Source: a virus
Virus record (IMG/VR): IMGVR_UViG_3300044630_000814
Coordinates: 1-63,724 of that record
DNA length: 63,724 bases
Direction: 5' to 3' (one strand)
Both the position numbers and the translations under genes were made by a program. The notes below the pieces were generated by a model. It did not search any database. It saw only the letters and a list, made by a program, of their open reading frames with translations, and was not told the origin of the DNA. This document shows, one piece after another, positions 48,794-57,601 of the stretch. How positions within the stretch are numbered: the first letter of the stretch is position 1; every line of letters starts with the position of its first letter.

Positions 48794-50322
48794 CCGTCAA
48801 TATCGCCAACATCAGCCTAAAGGATATCCCCAAAATCCTACCGAAGCTGAGCTTGCCGGAGCAGGAGAAGCTGCTTGCGGAGTTGGAAAAGCTTCATGAG
48901 TTAAAGTCCAAGAAGGTTGCGCAGGATAAGTTCCTTGGCTTCGTCAAGGAAGTGTGGCCGTCATTCATAGGGGGACGACACCATGCAAAAATGGCAGATG
49001 CCTTTGAACGCGTCGCTCGTGGTGAGTGCAAACGGCTCATTATTAATATGCCACCGCGACACACTAAGTCGGAGTTCGCCTCTTACCTGCTCCCTGCATG
49101 GTTCCTCGGCAAATACCCCCATAAGAAGATTATCCAATGCTCGCACACGGCAGAGCTCGCGGTAGGCTTCGGGCGTAAGGTTCGAAATTTGGTAGACACG
49201 GAGGTCTACCGCAACATTTTCCCCGACCTTGTTCTGGCCTCGGACTCTAAGGCAGCTGGACGATGGAACACAAGTAAGGGCGGGGATTACTTTGCTATCG
49301 GTATCGGGGGTGCCGTGACCGGTAAGGGTGCTGACGTGCTCATCATCGACGACCCGCACTCAGAACAAGAAGCGGCTATCGCCGAAGTTAACCCAGATAT
49401 CTACGACAAGACCTATGAGTGGTATACCTCTGGGCCTCGTCAGCGTCTCCAGCCCGGTGGGGCCATTGTGGTCGTGATGACCAGATGGAGTAAGAGGGAT
49501 TTGACAGGGCAGATACTTAAGGATGCGGTAGCTAACGAGAGCCTCGGTGAGTGGGAAGTTATTGAATTTCCAGCTATTTTACCCAGCGACAAACCTCTGT
49601 GGCCTGAGTTCTGGGAGTTAAGTGAGCTTGAGAAAGTTAAGCGCGACGTCCCTAACAGCAAGTGGATGGCGCAGTATCAGCAGAACCCCATCTCGGAAAG
49701 CGCGGCTATCGTGAAACGCGAGTGGTGGCAGGAGTGGGAAAGCGACAACCCACCGGCCTGTGACTTTATCTTACAAAGCTGGGATACGGCCTTCGAGAAG
49801 ACGCAACGTGCCGACTATTCGGCCTGTACTACGTGGGGTGTGTTTTATCAGGCTGACGACAATGGTGAGACGCAGGCTAATATCATCCTCCTGAACGCGT
49901 TCAGGGATCGCATGGAGTTCCCGGAATTGAAGCGGGTCGCCATCGAGGAGTATAAAGAGTGGCAACCGGACGGGGTCATCATCGAGAAAAAGGCATCGGG
50001 TGCGCCGCTCATCTACGAGATGCGAGCCATGGGTATACCGGTGCAGGAGTTCACTCCGACGCGTGGTAACGACAAGATTTCACGACTCAACGCTATCGCA
50101 GATATCTTTGCATCTGGTAGAGTATGGGCACCGGGGACGCGCTGGGCCGAGGAAGTCATTGATGAAGTTGCAGAATTTCCCGCAGGTAGTCATGACGACT
50201 TTGTCGATACGGTGTCTATGGCCCTACATAGATTCAGGCGTGGAGGCTATATCACTACTACGCTAGACGAACCGGACGAAATCCAGTATTTTAAGTCAAA
50301 TCGCAATCAGGGGTATTACTAA
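48790..50322 (+). CDS. terL: Terminase large subunit
   Basis: A 510-residue protein from GTG 48790. The ATPase has an adapted Walker A PPRHTKS (88-94) and Walker B VLIIDDPHS (D187, D188). The C-terminal RNase H-like nuclease has D332 in SWDTAFEK, E399 in VIIEKKASG and the pair around D469-D473 in AGSHDDFVD. This motor cuts and pumps DNA into proheads. The start overlaps the small-subunit stop by four bases. Confidence 0.95.
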   Translation: MTVNIANISLKDIPKILPKLSLPEQEKLLAELEKLHELKSKKVAQDKFLGFVKEVWPSFIGGRHHAKMADAFERVARGECKRLIINMPPRHTKSEFASYLLPAWFLGKYPHKKIIQCSHTAELAVGFGRKVRNLVDTEVYRNIFPDLVLASDSKAAGRWNTSKGGDYFAIGIGGAVTGKGADVLIIDDPHSEQEAAIAEVNPDIYDKTYEWYTSGPRQRLQPGGAIVVVMTRWSKRDLTGQILKDAVANESLGEWEVIEFPAILPSDKPLWPEFWELSELEKVKRDVPNSKWMAQYQQNPISESAAIVKREWWQEWESDNPPACDFILQSWDTAFEKTQRADYSACTTWGVFYQADDNGETQANIILLNAFRDRMEFPELKRVAIEEYKEWQPDGVIIEKKASGAPLIYEMRAMGIPVQEFTPTRGNDKISRLNAIADIFASGRVWAPGTRWAEEVIDEVAEFPAGSHDDFVDTVSMALHRFRRGGYITTTLDEPDEIQYFKSNRNQGYY

Positions 50323-50603
50323 TGGTCAAGGCGCTTTTCCCAATCGGCAAAACTCAGTGGTTAAAATGGTCTGACGACCAGCGCACAGCGTTCAACGAAG
50401 CGCGTGCAGCAGGCGTACCGTATATGGACGCTATCGCAGGTGCAAACCAGACGCAGGCTAAAAAGAAAAAGAACGTGCTCGATGTCATCGAAGACGTAGC
50501 GGAAACTGCAGTTCGCGTTGCCGACGTAGCAGCAAAGGTATCGCCGGTTGTATCAATAGCCAAGACAGTGGTTAAGGCCGCTACCAAAAAGAAAGCTAAG
50601 TAA
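50322..50603 (+). CDS. Small basic protein between terminase and portal
   Basis: A 93-residue protein. A helical N-terminus (WLKWSDDQRTAFNEARAAGV) is followed by a Lys run and a hydrophobic/Ala helix (AETAVRVADVAAKVSPVVSI), ending in KKKAK. It is coupled to both neighbours. It could be a minor head protein or assist portal assembly. No known family. Confidence 0.5.
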   Translation: MVKALFPIGKTQWLKWSDDQRTAFNEARAAGVPYMDAIAGANQTQAKKKKNVLDVIEDVAETAVRVADVAAKVSPVVSIAKTVVKAATKKKAK

Positions 50604-53087
50604 ATGGACATCGACAAGTCGCTCAACCAAGCCCCGTTAGGTATGTCTCCGATGAACACGGAGATAGACGAGGGTCCTGACCTTGAGATTGAGATCGAAG
50701 ACCCTGAGAGTGTCAGCATTGGCATTGATGGTATGGAGATCGAGATTGACCCGAGTGAGGACGAGGGCGACTTCAACGACAACCTAGCCGAAGACTTGGA
50801 CGAGGGCGTGCTGGCAGAACTTGCCGGTGACCTAATCGGTGAGTTTAACGAAGATATCAGCAGCCGCAAGGACTGGATACAGACTTACGTCGATGGGCTT
50901 GAGTTGCTGGGTATGAAGGTCGAAGACCGCACAGAACCTTGGCCCGGAGCTTGTGGTGTACATCACCCCTTACTTTCCGAAGCTGTCGTAAAGTTCCAAG
51001 CCGAGACTATGAGCGAGACATTCCCAGCCCAAGGGCCGGTGCGTACGCAGATTATCGGTAAAGAGACTAACGAGAAGAAGGACGCCGCTCAGCGCGTCCA
51101 AGAAGATATGAATTATCAGTTGACCGATGTGATGGTCGAGTATCGCCCTGAACACGAACGGATGCTGTGGGGGTTGGGCCTCGCAGGTAATGCGTTCAAG
51201 AAGGTGTATTTCGATCCATCACTCGGTCGTCAGGTCTCCATGTACGTTGCAGCAGAAGATGTTGTCGTACCTTATGGCGCGTCCAGCTTGGAAGTCGCTG
51301 AACGCGTCACCCATGTGATGCGGAAAACCCCGAATGAGCTTAAAAAGCTCCAAGCGAATGGGTTTTACCGTGATATCGACCTGCCAGACCCTGTCAATTC
51401 GATGGATGAGGTTGAGCAGAAGATTTCAGAGCAGCTCGGCTTCCGCGCTGAGACCGATGACCGGTACAAGCTGCTGGAAATGCACGTCGATATCGTCATT
51501 GAGGACGATAAATACCGCGACAAAGAGGAAAATGACCTTGGAATTGCCCTTCCGTACGTCATTACCATAGATAAAGAGACCGAAACGGTCCTATCCATTC
51601 GCCGTAACTGGAACCCAGATGACAAGAAAAAGCTTAAGCGCAACCACTTCGTACATTATTCGTACGTTCCGGGCTTTGGCTTCTACGCTTTTGGCCTTAT
51701 TCACCTTATCGGTGCTTTTGCTAAGTCTGGTACCAGCCTTATTCGTCAGCTTGTCGATGCTGGTACTCTATCTAATCTACCGGGTGGATTTAAAACTAAA
51801 GGCTTGCGCGTCAAAGGTGACGACACGCCGATAAGCCCTGCGGAATGGCGTGATGTGGACGTAGCGTCGGGTACGATGCGCGACAATATTATGCCTTTAC
51901 CTTACAAGGAACCTTCACAGGTCCTTTATTCGCTTCTGGGTACCATCGTAGACGAAGGTCGTCGCTTCGCAGGTATGGCGGATATGAAGGTGTCTGACAT
52001 GTCTGCACAGGCTCCTGTGGGCACCACGCTGGCTATTCTCGAGCGTACGCTGAAGATGATGAGTGCTGTGCAGGCACGCGTCCACTACGCGATGAAGCGC
52101 GAGTTCCAATTACTCAAAGGTATCATCCGCGATTATACGCCAGCTACGTATAGCTACGAGCCAGAAGAAGGCGGTCGTCGGGCTAAGAAGTCTGACTATG
52201 ATAACGTCGATGTTATTCCTGTATCTGACCCCAATGCTGCCACTATGGCGCAGAAGATTGTGCAGTATCAGGCAGTTATCCAGTTGGCACAGGGCGCGCC
52301 GCAAATCTACGACTTACCCTATTTACACCGTCAGATGCTTGAGGTGCTGGGTATCAAGAACGCGGAGAAGCTCGTACCGCTCAAGGACGGTGACGACATG
52401 AAGCCGCGTGACCCTGTGTCTGAAAACATGGATGTCATCAACGGCAAGCCTGTCAAGGCGTTTATCTATCAAGACCACGAAGCACATATTGCAGTGCACA
52501 CAAGCGCTATGCAGGACCCCAAGATTATGCAGCTTTTGGGTCAGAACCCCAACGCGCAGTCGATGATGGCTTCTATGCAAGCACATATAGCCGAACACTT
52601 GGCCTTCGAATATCGTAAGCAAGTCGAAGCGCAGGCAGGCGTACCACTACCGCCACCTAATGCCGAGATGGACGAGAACACCGAGCTGGCTATCTCTCGT
52701 CTGGCTGCCGCTGCCTCGTCGCAGTTACTTCAGAAGAACCAAGCCGAAGCCCAACAGCAACAGAACCAGCAGATGGCTCAAGACCCCATCGTGCAGATGC
52801 AGATGCAGGAGCTTGAGATCAAGAAGGGCGAACTTGAGCTTAAGAAGCAGAAGTTGATGATCGACGCTGCTGAGAAGAACGACCGTATCGAACTTGAGAT
52901 GGCTCGCATCGAGTCACAAGAAGAAATTGCTGGCCTAAACGTCGGCGCAAAACTTGCCACTTCCAAAGGACAACTGGAAGCTAAGCAGGAAGCCGAAGGA
53001 CTTCGCATGGGCGTCGAAATTGCCCGTGAAGCCCTTCAAAGTGAACGACCCGTTCCCAACCAAGCAACGCCTAAGGAGACTGAATGA
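50604..53087 (+). CDS. Portal protein, P22-type large form
   Basis: An 827-residue protein. An acidic N-terminal region (EIEIEDPESVSIGIDGMEIE) is followed by the portal core with DWIQTYVDGLELLG, TEPWPGACGVHHPLL and PGFGFYAFGLIHLIG. The last ~150 residues form a Gln-rich coiled coil (QMQELEIKKGELELKKQKLM), which resembles the long helical barrel of the P22 portal. It forms the dodecameric DNA gate and packaging-motor docking site. Length and barrel support a P22-like podovirus. Confidence 0.9.
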   Translation: MDIDKSLNQAPLGMSPMNTEIDEGPDLEIEIEDPESVSIGIDGMEIEIDPSEDEGDFNDNLAEDLDEGVLAELAGDLIGEFNEDISSRKDWIQTYVDGLELLGMKVEDRTEPWPGACGVHHPLLSEAVVKFQAETMSETFPAQGPVRTQIIGKETNEKKDAAQRVQEDMNYQLTDVMVEYRPEHERMLWGLGLAGNAFKKVYFDPSLGRQVSMYVAAEDVVVPYGASSLEVAERVTHVMRKTPNELKKLQANGFYRDIDLPDPVNSMDEVEQKISEQLGFRAETDDRYKLLEMHVDIVIEDDKYRDKEENDLGIALPYVITIDKETETVLSIRRNWNPDDKKKLKRNHFVHYSYVPGFGFYAFGLIHLIGAFAKSGTSLIRQLVDAGTLSNLPGGFKTKGLRVKGDDTPISPAEWRDVDVASGTMRDNIMPLPYKEPSQVLYSLLGTIVDEGRRFAGMADMKVSDMSAQAPVGTTLAILERTLKMMSAVQARVHYAMKREFQLLKGIIRDYTPATYSYEPEEGGRRAKKSDYDNVDVIPVSDPNAATMAQKIVQYQAVIQLAQGAPQIYDLPYLHRQMLEVLGIKNAEKLVPLKDGDDMKPRDPVSENMDVINGKPVKAFIYQDHEAHIAVHTSAMQDPKIMQLLGQNPNAQSMMASMQAHIAEHLAFEYRKQVEAQAGVPLPPPNAEMDENTELAISRLAAAASSQLLQKNQAEAQQQQNQQMAQDPIVQMQMQELEIKKGELELKKQKLMIDAAEKNDRIELEMARIESQEEIAGLNVGAKLATSKGQLEAKQEAEGLRMGVEIAREALQSERPVPNQATPKETE

Positions 53088-53278
53088 CACATGAGTTACT
53101 GATGTACCTGTCAAAAAAGGTACAGGAGGAGATTGACGTGATGAGCGGCGATCTCGCCCGTGGGACCGCAAAAGACCATGGGGAATATAAATACGCCTGC
53201 GGGATTATCCGTGGGCTTATGACGGCAAACGGTTTCATTGCTGAAGCCGCACAAAGAATGGAACAAGACGATGACTGA
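53084..53278 (+). CDS. Small conserved protein after portal
   Basis: Sixty-four residues overlapping the portal stop (ATGA) and the co-chaperonin start. It reads LYLSKKVQEEIDV-like LLMYLSKKVQEEID, then ARGTAKDHGEYKYACGIIRG. Short proteins with a KDxxEYKxxCGxIRG motif follow portal genes in many podoviruses. Role unknown; probably a minor head or assembly factor. Confidence 0.6.
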   Translation: MTHELLMYLSKKVQEEIDVMSGDLARGTAKDHGEYKYACGIIRGLMTANGFIAEAAQRMEQDDD

Positions 53279-53705
53279 TATTGTTGGGGTCACCACCCCC
53301 TCGTTAGTGGGCCTCAATGGCAAACCCATTGTGGCAAAGGACAAAGAACCGGAAGTTCCGGTAGAAGATCGCGCAAAGCAGCTTCCAGACCCATCCGGCT
53401 ATCGCATTCTGTGCGCTATCCCAGAAGTCGAAGAGAAGACCGCTGGCGGTATTTTCAAGGCCGACTCGACCAAGCAGTTTGAAGAACTCACTACCCCAGT
53501 ACTTATGGTGCTGAAGATGGGTCCAGATTGCTACAAGGACGAGAAACGCTTCCCATCTGGCCCATGGTGCAAGGAAGGTGACTTCATCCTTACTCGCCCA
53601 CATGCCGGTAGCCGTGTGAAAATCCATGGTCGTGAGTTCCGCATCATCAACGACGACAGCGTAGAAGGCATCGTTGAAGACCCTCGGGGCATTTCCCGCG
53701 CTTAA
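53271..53705 (+). CDS. GroES-like co-chaperonin
   Basis: A 144-residue protein from ATG 53271; the open frame begins further upstream inside the previous gene. Residues 40-145 follow the Cpn10 pattern: PSGYRILCAIPEVEEKTAGG with mobile-loop AGGIF (58-62), then VLKMGPDCYKD and WCKEGDFILTRPHAGS. Phage GroES homologues such as T4 gp31 cap host GroEL to fold the capsid protein. The gene lies between portal and scaffold, which fits that role. Confidence 0.82.
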   Translation: MTDIVGVTTPSLVGLNGKPIVAKDKEPEVPVEDRAKQLPDPSGYRILCAIPEVEEKTAGGIFKADSTKQFEELTTPVLMVLKMGPDCYKDEKRFPSGPWCKEGDFILTRPHAGSRVKIHGREFRIINDDSVEGIVEDPRGISRA

Positions 53706-53735
53706 CGGACGTAACCCGTACAAAGGAGAAGTAAA

Positions 53736-54686
53736 ATGAGTATGCAGAATGATGATTTCGACGATTTTTCGTTCGAGGTCGAAGATGAAACCCCCGTTTC
53801 TGGGGCTGAGAAGCCCGAAATCGAAATAGAAGATGATACTCCCGAGGCAGACCGTGGGCGTGAGCCTATGCCCAAGGAGCTTGTCGAAGAGTTGGAAGCT
53901 GATGAGCTTGAAGACTATTCCGACAAGGTAAAGACCCGTCTGAAGCAGATGAAGAAGGTCTGGCACGACGAGCGTCGTGAAAAAGAACGCGAAATGCGGG
54001 AAAAGACCGAAGCTTTGTCTGCAGCCCAACGGTTACTTGAGGAAAACCGCAAGTTAAAGGCTACCCTTTCCGAGGGCGAGCAAACACTGGTTGGTAGCTT
54101 CAAGCAGGCCGCTGAATACGAGCTTGCACAGGCCAAACGTGAGTATAAGGATGCTTACGAAGCCGGTGATACTGATCGCGTCCTAGACGCACAGCAGAAG
54201 CTCAGTGAGGCACAGTACAAGATACAACAACTCGCAGGTTATCGTCCTACTTTACAAGAGGAATATAATGAGGTAGGAATACCACAACAGCAGGTCCAAA
54301 TTCCGCAACCTGACCAGAAAACTATGGCGTGGCAAGAGCGCAATACGTGGTGGGGTACTGATCCGGAAATGACCGCAGCTGCTCTTGGGCTTCATCAGAG
54401 GCTCATAAATGAACGTGGCCCGCAGTTTGCAGGTACCGACGAATATTGGGGCGTCATAGACAAAACTATGCGTCGTCGCTTCTCCGATTACTTCGGGGAT
54501 GAAATGGATAATGGTGACACCAGACCCACTGCACGCGAACAAAAAGCGTCATCGGTCGTCGCTCCAGCCTCACGAACACGGTCCCCCAAAAAGATTGTGT
54601 TGAAACAGTCCCAATTGGCAATTGCAAAACGTCTAGGCTTAACGCCCGAACAGTATGCCCGTGAACTAGTGAAGATGGAGAAATAA
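53736..54686 (+). CDS. Capsid scaffolding protein
   Basis: A 316-residue protein with an acidic N-terminus (EVEDETPVSGAEKPEIEIED), a long charged coiled coil (residues ~60-165) and a basic C-terminal end (KIVLKQSQLAIAKRLGLTPE). Acidic-helical proteins with a basic capsid-binding tail between portal and capsid genes are scaffolds in P22- and T7-like phages. It would direct prohead assembly and exit or be degraded. No protease motif is seen. Confidence 0.75.
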   Translation: MSMQNDDFDDFSFEVEDETPVSGAEKPEIEIEDDTPEADRGREPMPKELVEELEADELEDYSDKVKTRLKQMKKVWHDERREKEREMREKTEALSAAQRLLEENRKLKATLSEGEQTLVGSFKQAAEYELAQAKREYKDAYEAGDTDRVLDAQQKLSEAQYKIQQLAGYRPTLQEEYNEVGIPQQQVQIPQPDQKTMAWQERNTWWGTDPEMTAAALGLHQRLINERGPQFAGTDEYWGVIDKTMRRRFSDYFGDEMDNGDTRPTAREQKASSVVAPASRTRSPKKIVLKQSQLAIAKRLGLTPEQYARELVKMEK

Positions 54687-54687
54687 G

Positions 54688-55164
54688 ATGACCAAGTTGA
54701 TTGACGCTATCAATGAGACGCCAGAGGCAACTCGCGCTCCTCGTGAAACTCGTGCAGATGCTGAACGTCCTAAAGTATGGCAACCGGCTTCGACCCTGCC
54801 AGAACCGGACAAACAGCCGGGTTACGCGTACCGTTGGGTACGTGTGGCCTCAATGGGTCAGAACGATCCCCGCAATATCTCGTCCAAACTACGGGAAGGC
54901 TGGGAGCCAGTTAGCATAAGTGAACAACCTCAGTTCCGTATGCTGGTAGACCCTGACAGCCGTTTCAAAGACAACATCGAAGTCGCAGGACTGTTGTTGT
55001 GCAAGGCACCGGAAGAACTGATGAAACAGCGTAAGGAATACTTCGCTGGTAAAAATCAGGCTCAGATGGACTCCGTGGACAATAACTTCATGCGTGAGAA
55101 CGACGCTCGTATGCCACTCTTTAGGGAAAAACGGTCTACGACGTCATTTGGCAAAGGCAAATAG
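54688..55164 (+). CDS. Conserved hypothetical head-region protein
   Basis: A 158-residue protein starting one base after the scaffold stop. It contains PGYAYRWVRVASMGQNDPRN followed by LREGWEPV, and later GLLLCKAPEELMKQRKEYFA. The YxWVR...REGWEPV pattern recurs between scaffold and capsid genes of aquatic podoviruses. A structural or assembly role is likely but unproven. Confidence 0.6.
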   Translation: MTKLIDAINETPEATRAPRETRADAERPKVWQPASTLPEPDKQPGYAYRWVRVASMGQNDPRNISSKLREGWEPVSISEQPQFRMLVDPDSRFKDNIEVAGLLLCKAPEELMKQRKEYFAGKNQAQMDSVDNNFMRENDARMPLFREKRSTTSFGKGK

Positions 55165-55180
55165 CTAAAGGAGCTATAAT

Positions 55181-55798
55181 ATGGCATACCCTTCTGTTAC
55201 CAGCCCTTACGGGCTAATCCCGATCAATTTGATCGGCGGACAGGTTTTTGCTGGTGCTACTCGTCAACTCCCAATCGCAACTAACTCTTCGACTGCCATC
55301 TTTTACGGTGACGTCGTTAAGTTGCTCGCAGGCGGTACTGTTGGCAAGGACACTGGTACAGACTCGGCCACCCCTGTTGGTGTTTTCCTCGGTTGCACCT
55401 ACACGGACCCAACCTTTGGTCTGACATTCCGTCAGTACTACCCCGGCACCACAAACATCAGTGACGTCACAGCTTACATTCAGGAAGACCCTGATGCGCT
55501 GTTTAAGGTCGCTGTATGCGCTGGTACCAACTCGAACACTGTTAGCTATGTAACACAGGCTGCTGTTGGTTCGAACCTCAAGCTGGCAAACGGCGCAAAC
55601 AACGTAGGTTCAACTTCGAACGGTAACTCTAAGGTCGGTGTAGACTCGACCGAAGGTACGACTTCGACATGGCCTATCCGCGTTGTGGACGTTGTTCCTG
55701 AGACCGCTCTGGCAGGTAACCCCGGTTCTTACACCGAAGTTATCGTCAAGTGGAATCAAGGCACGCACAGCTACCTCAACCCAACCGGTCTGGCATAA
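55181..55798 (+). CDS. Putative capsid decoration/head protein
   Basis: A 205-residue beta-rich protein opening MAYPSVTSPYGLIPINLIGG, with FYGDVVKLLAGGTV and VGVFLGCTYTDPTFGLTF. Its position directly before the capsid gene and this beta-sandwich pattern fit a head decoration or minor capsid protein. A clear RBS (AAAGGAGC) precedes it. Expected to be abundant in the particle. Confidence 0.6.
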   Translation: MAYPSVTSPYGLIPINLIGGQVFAGATRQLPIATNSSTAIFYGDVVKLLAGGTVGKDTGTDSATPVGVFLGCTYTDPTFGLTFRQYYPGTTNISDVTAYIQEDPDALFKVAVCAGTNSNTVSYVTQAAVGSNLKLANGANNVGSTSNGNSKVGVDSTEGTTSTWPIRVVDVVPETALAGNPGSYTEVIVKWNQGTHSYLNPTGLA

Positions 55799-55810
55799 GG
55801 AGACTGAACA

Positions 55811-56722
55811 ATGGCAATTTCACGCGCACAACTTCTTAAAGAACTGTTGCCCGGACTGAACGCTTTGTTCGGCCTTGAGTATGCACGTTACGGCGAAGAG
55901 CACAAAGAAATCTACGAAACGGAAACTTCTGAACGTTCGTTCGAAGAAGAAACGAAGCTTTCTGGTTTCTCGGCTGCTCCAGTCAAGAACGAAGGTTCGG
56001 CCATCGCGTACGACAACGCACAGGAAGTCTTCACTGCTCGCTACAACCACGAAACGATTGCCCTCGGGTTCTCGCTCACGGAAGAAGCGATTGAAGATAA
56101 CTTGTACGACTCCTTGTCGTCGCGTTACACAAAGGCATTGGCTCGCGCCATGTCCTACACCAAGCAAACTAAAGCTGCTGCAGTCTTGAACAACGGCTTC
56201 GACACCGATTATACCGGTGGTGACGGCCAACCATTGTTCTCGGCTTCGCACCCATTGGTTTCTGGTGGCACGAACTCGAACATCCCAAGCACTCCTGCTG
56301 ATTTGAACGAAACGTCGCTTGAAGCGGCTGTAATTCAGATCGCAGCGTGGACGGATGAACGTGGCCTTCTCATCGCGGCTAAACCGCGTAAGCTGGTAGT
56401 TCCGCCAAGCCTGATGTTCGTTGCTACTCGCTTGCTCGAAACCGAACTCCGCGTTTCGACAGCTGACAACGACATCAACGCTCTGAAGTCAAACGGCTCG
56501 ATCCCAGAAGGATACGCCGTAAACCACTTCTTGACCGACACTGACGCGTGGTTCTTGACCACCGACGTGCCAAACGGTCTGAAGCACTTTGTTCGTACGC
56601 CAATGGCGACGGGCATGGACGGTGACTTCGATACTGGTAACGTACGTTACAAGGCTCGTGAGCGTTATTCGTTCGGCTGGTCAGACCCTCTGGGTATGTA
56701 CGGCAGCGAAGGCGCAGCCTAA
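55811..56722 (+). CDS. Major capsid protein
   Basis: A 303-residue protein. It opens MAISRAQLLKELLPGLNALF and continues ERSFEEETKLSGFSAAP, YNHETIALGFSLTEEAIEDN and LFSASHPLVSGGTNSN, as in Mu gpT-like HK97-fold capsid proteins. It follows the scaffold, GroES-like and decoration-like genes and is followed by a strong terminator, typical for the most abundant virion protein. Its first residues recur in the early protein at 37876. Confidence 0.88.
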   Translation: MAISRAQLLKELLPGLNALFGLEYARYGEEHKEIYETETSERSFEEETKLSGFSAAPVKNEGSAIAYDNAQEVFTARYNHETIALGFSLTEEAIEDNLYDSLSSRYTKALARAMSYTKQTKAAAVLNNGFDTDYTGGDGQPLFSASHPLVSGGTNSNIPSTPADLNETSLEAAVIQIAAWTDERGLLIAAKPRKLVVPPSLMFVATRLLETELRVSTADNDINALKSNGSIPEGYAVNHFLTDTDAWFLTTDVPNGLKHFVRTPMATGMDGDFDTGNVRYKARERYSFGWSDPLGMYGSEGAA

Positions 56723-56759
56723 TAAGTTTCCCCGAGAGCGTAGCTCAAGGGAACGGGGG

Positions 56760-56793
56760 GAAGGGAGGAGAGAAATCTCTTCCCTTCTTTTTT
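56760..56793 (+). terminator. Strong intrinsic terminator after capsid gene
   Basis: GAAGGGAGGAGA pairs with TCTCTTCCCTTC (one G-U pair) across a GAAA tetraloop, followed by TTTTTT. It probably limits downstream transcripts relative to capsid mRNA. The 170-base gap that follows has a 7-bp inverted repeat CGTACCG/CGGTACG (56829-56867) but no clear promoter. Confidence 0.9.
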
Positions 56794-56895
56794 ATATATG
56801 CTATATCCACGTCACTAGGGATATTATTCGTACCGACCGGCCCAGCGGACTTAGTAGAGACGGTACGGACGAGTGCTACTACACGGAGAAATATT

Positions 56896-57261
56896 ATGGC
56901 TAATACTACCTTTAACGGTCCAGTCCGTTCGGAAAACGGCTTCCAGAGCATCTCTATCGACGCTACGACTGGTGCTGTAACTGTTAACGCTACGCTTGGT
57001 TCAGCTACCTCGGTCGCTACGGTTGCTGCTACCGGCACCGTTACCGCACGTAGCGCTTCGGGTCTCACCGCTGGCGGCGCTGCTGGTTTTATCGGCACTA
57101 ACGTCGCTGCTGGCATGGGCATTTACTTTGGTTCGGGTGCCCCAACTGTTGCAGCTGCTAAGGGTTCAATCTACCTGCGTAGCGACGGTTCGTCTGCTTC
57201 GACACGTTTGTACGTCTCGGATGGCGGCACGACTTGGGTTGCCGTAACTACTGCATCGTAA
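56896..57261 (+). CDS. Small Ala/Thr-rich virion protein
   Basis: A 121-residue protein opening MANTTFNGPVRSENGFQSIS and containing GIYFGSGAPTVAAAKGSIYL. Proteins with this start follow capsid genes in many cyanophages and other podoviruses. Low-charge and beta-rich, it is probably a head surface or decoration component. Confidence 0.65.
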   Translation: MANTTFNGPVRSENGFQSISIDATTGAVTVNATLGSATSVATVAATGTVTARSASGLTAGGAAGFIGTNVAAGMGIYFGSGAPTVAAAKGSIYLRSDGSSASTRLYVSDGGTTWVAVTTAS

Positions 57262-57289
57262 TCGGTAACCTCTAAGAAGGAGAAATCCG

Positions 57290-57598
57290 ATGGCAATGCA
57301 AAGTGACGTCAAGGTAACCAAGCCCCTGACTGCTACCGGTGTGTTTAAAACACAGACGGATGCTAACATGGCTTTCCGCGCACGTGTTAAAGGCATCTAC
57401 GTTAAGAACGGTGCCTCGGCTGGTTCGGTGGTTGTGGCGGATGGTCAGGGTGGAAGCGTATTGTTTACACTTGAAACTTCCCCCTCCGCTGACACGGGTG
57501 ATTTCTATATCCCGGTCCCAGACCAAGGTGTACTTGCAGAAAATGGGTTATATGGTACGCTCACCAATACAGCGTCCATTACTATTTTCTACGGGTGA
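57290..57598 (+). CDS. Small virion protein
   Basis: A 102-residue beta-rich protein (VKGIYVKNGASAGSVVVADG, LYGTLTNTASITIFYG) with AAGGAGAAATCCG before ATG. The pattern resembles small head or decoration proteins next to capsid genes. It lies three bases before the late glycosyltransferase gene. Confidence 0.55.
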   Translation: MAMQSDVKVTKPLTATGVFKTQTDANMAFRARVKGIYVKNGASAGSVVVADGQGGSVLFTLETSPSADTGDFYIPVPDQGVLAENGLYGTLTNTASITIFYG

Positions 57599-57601
57599 CA
57601 T

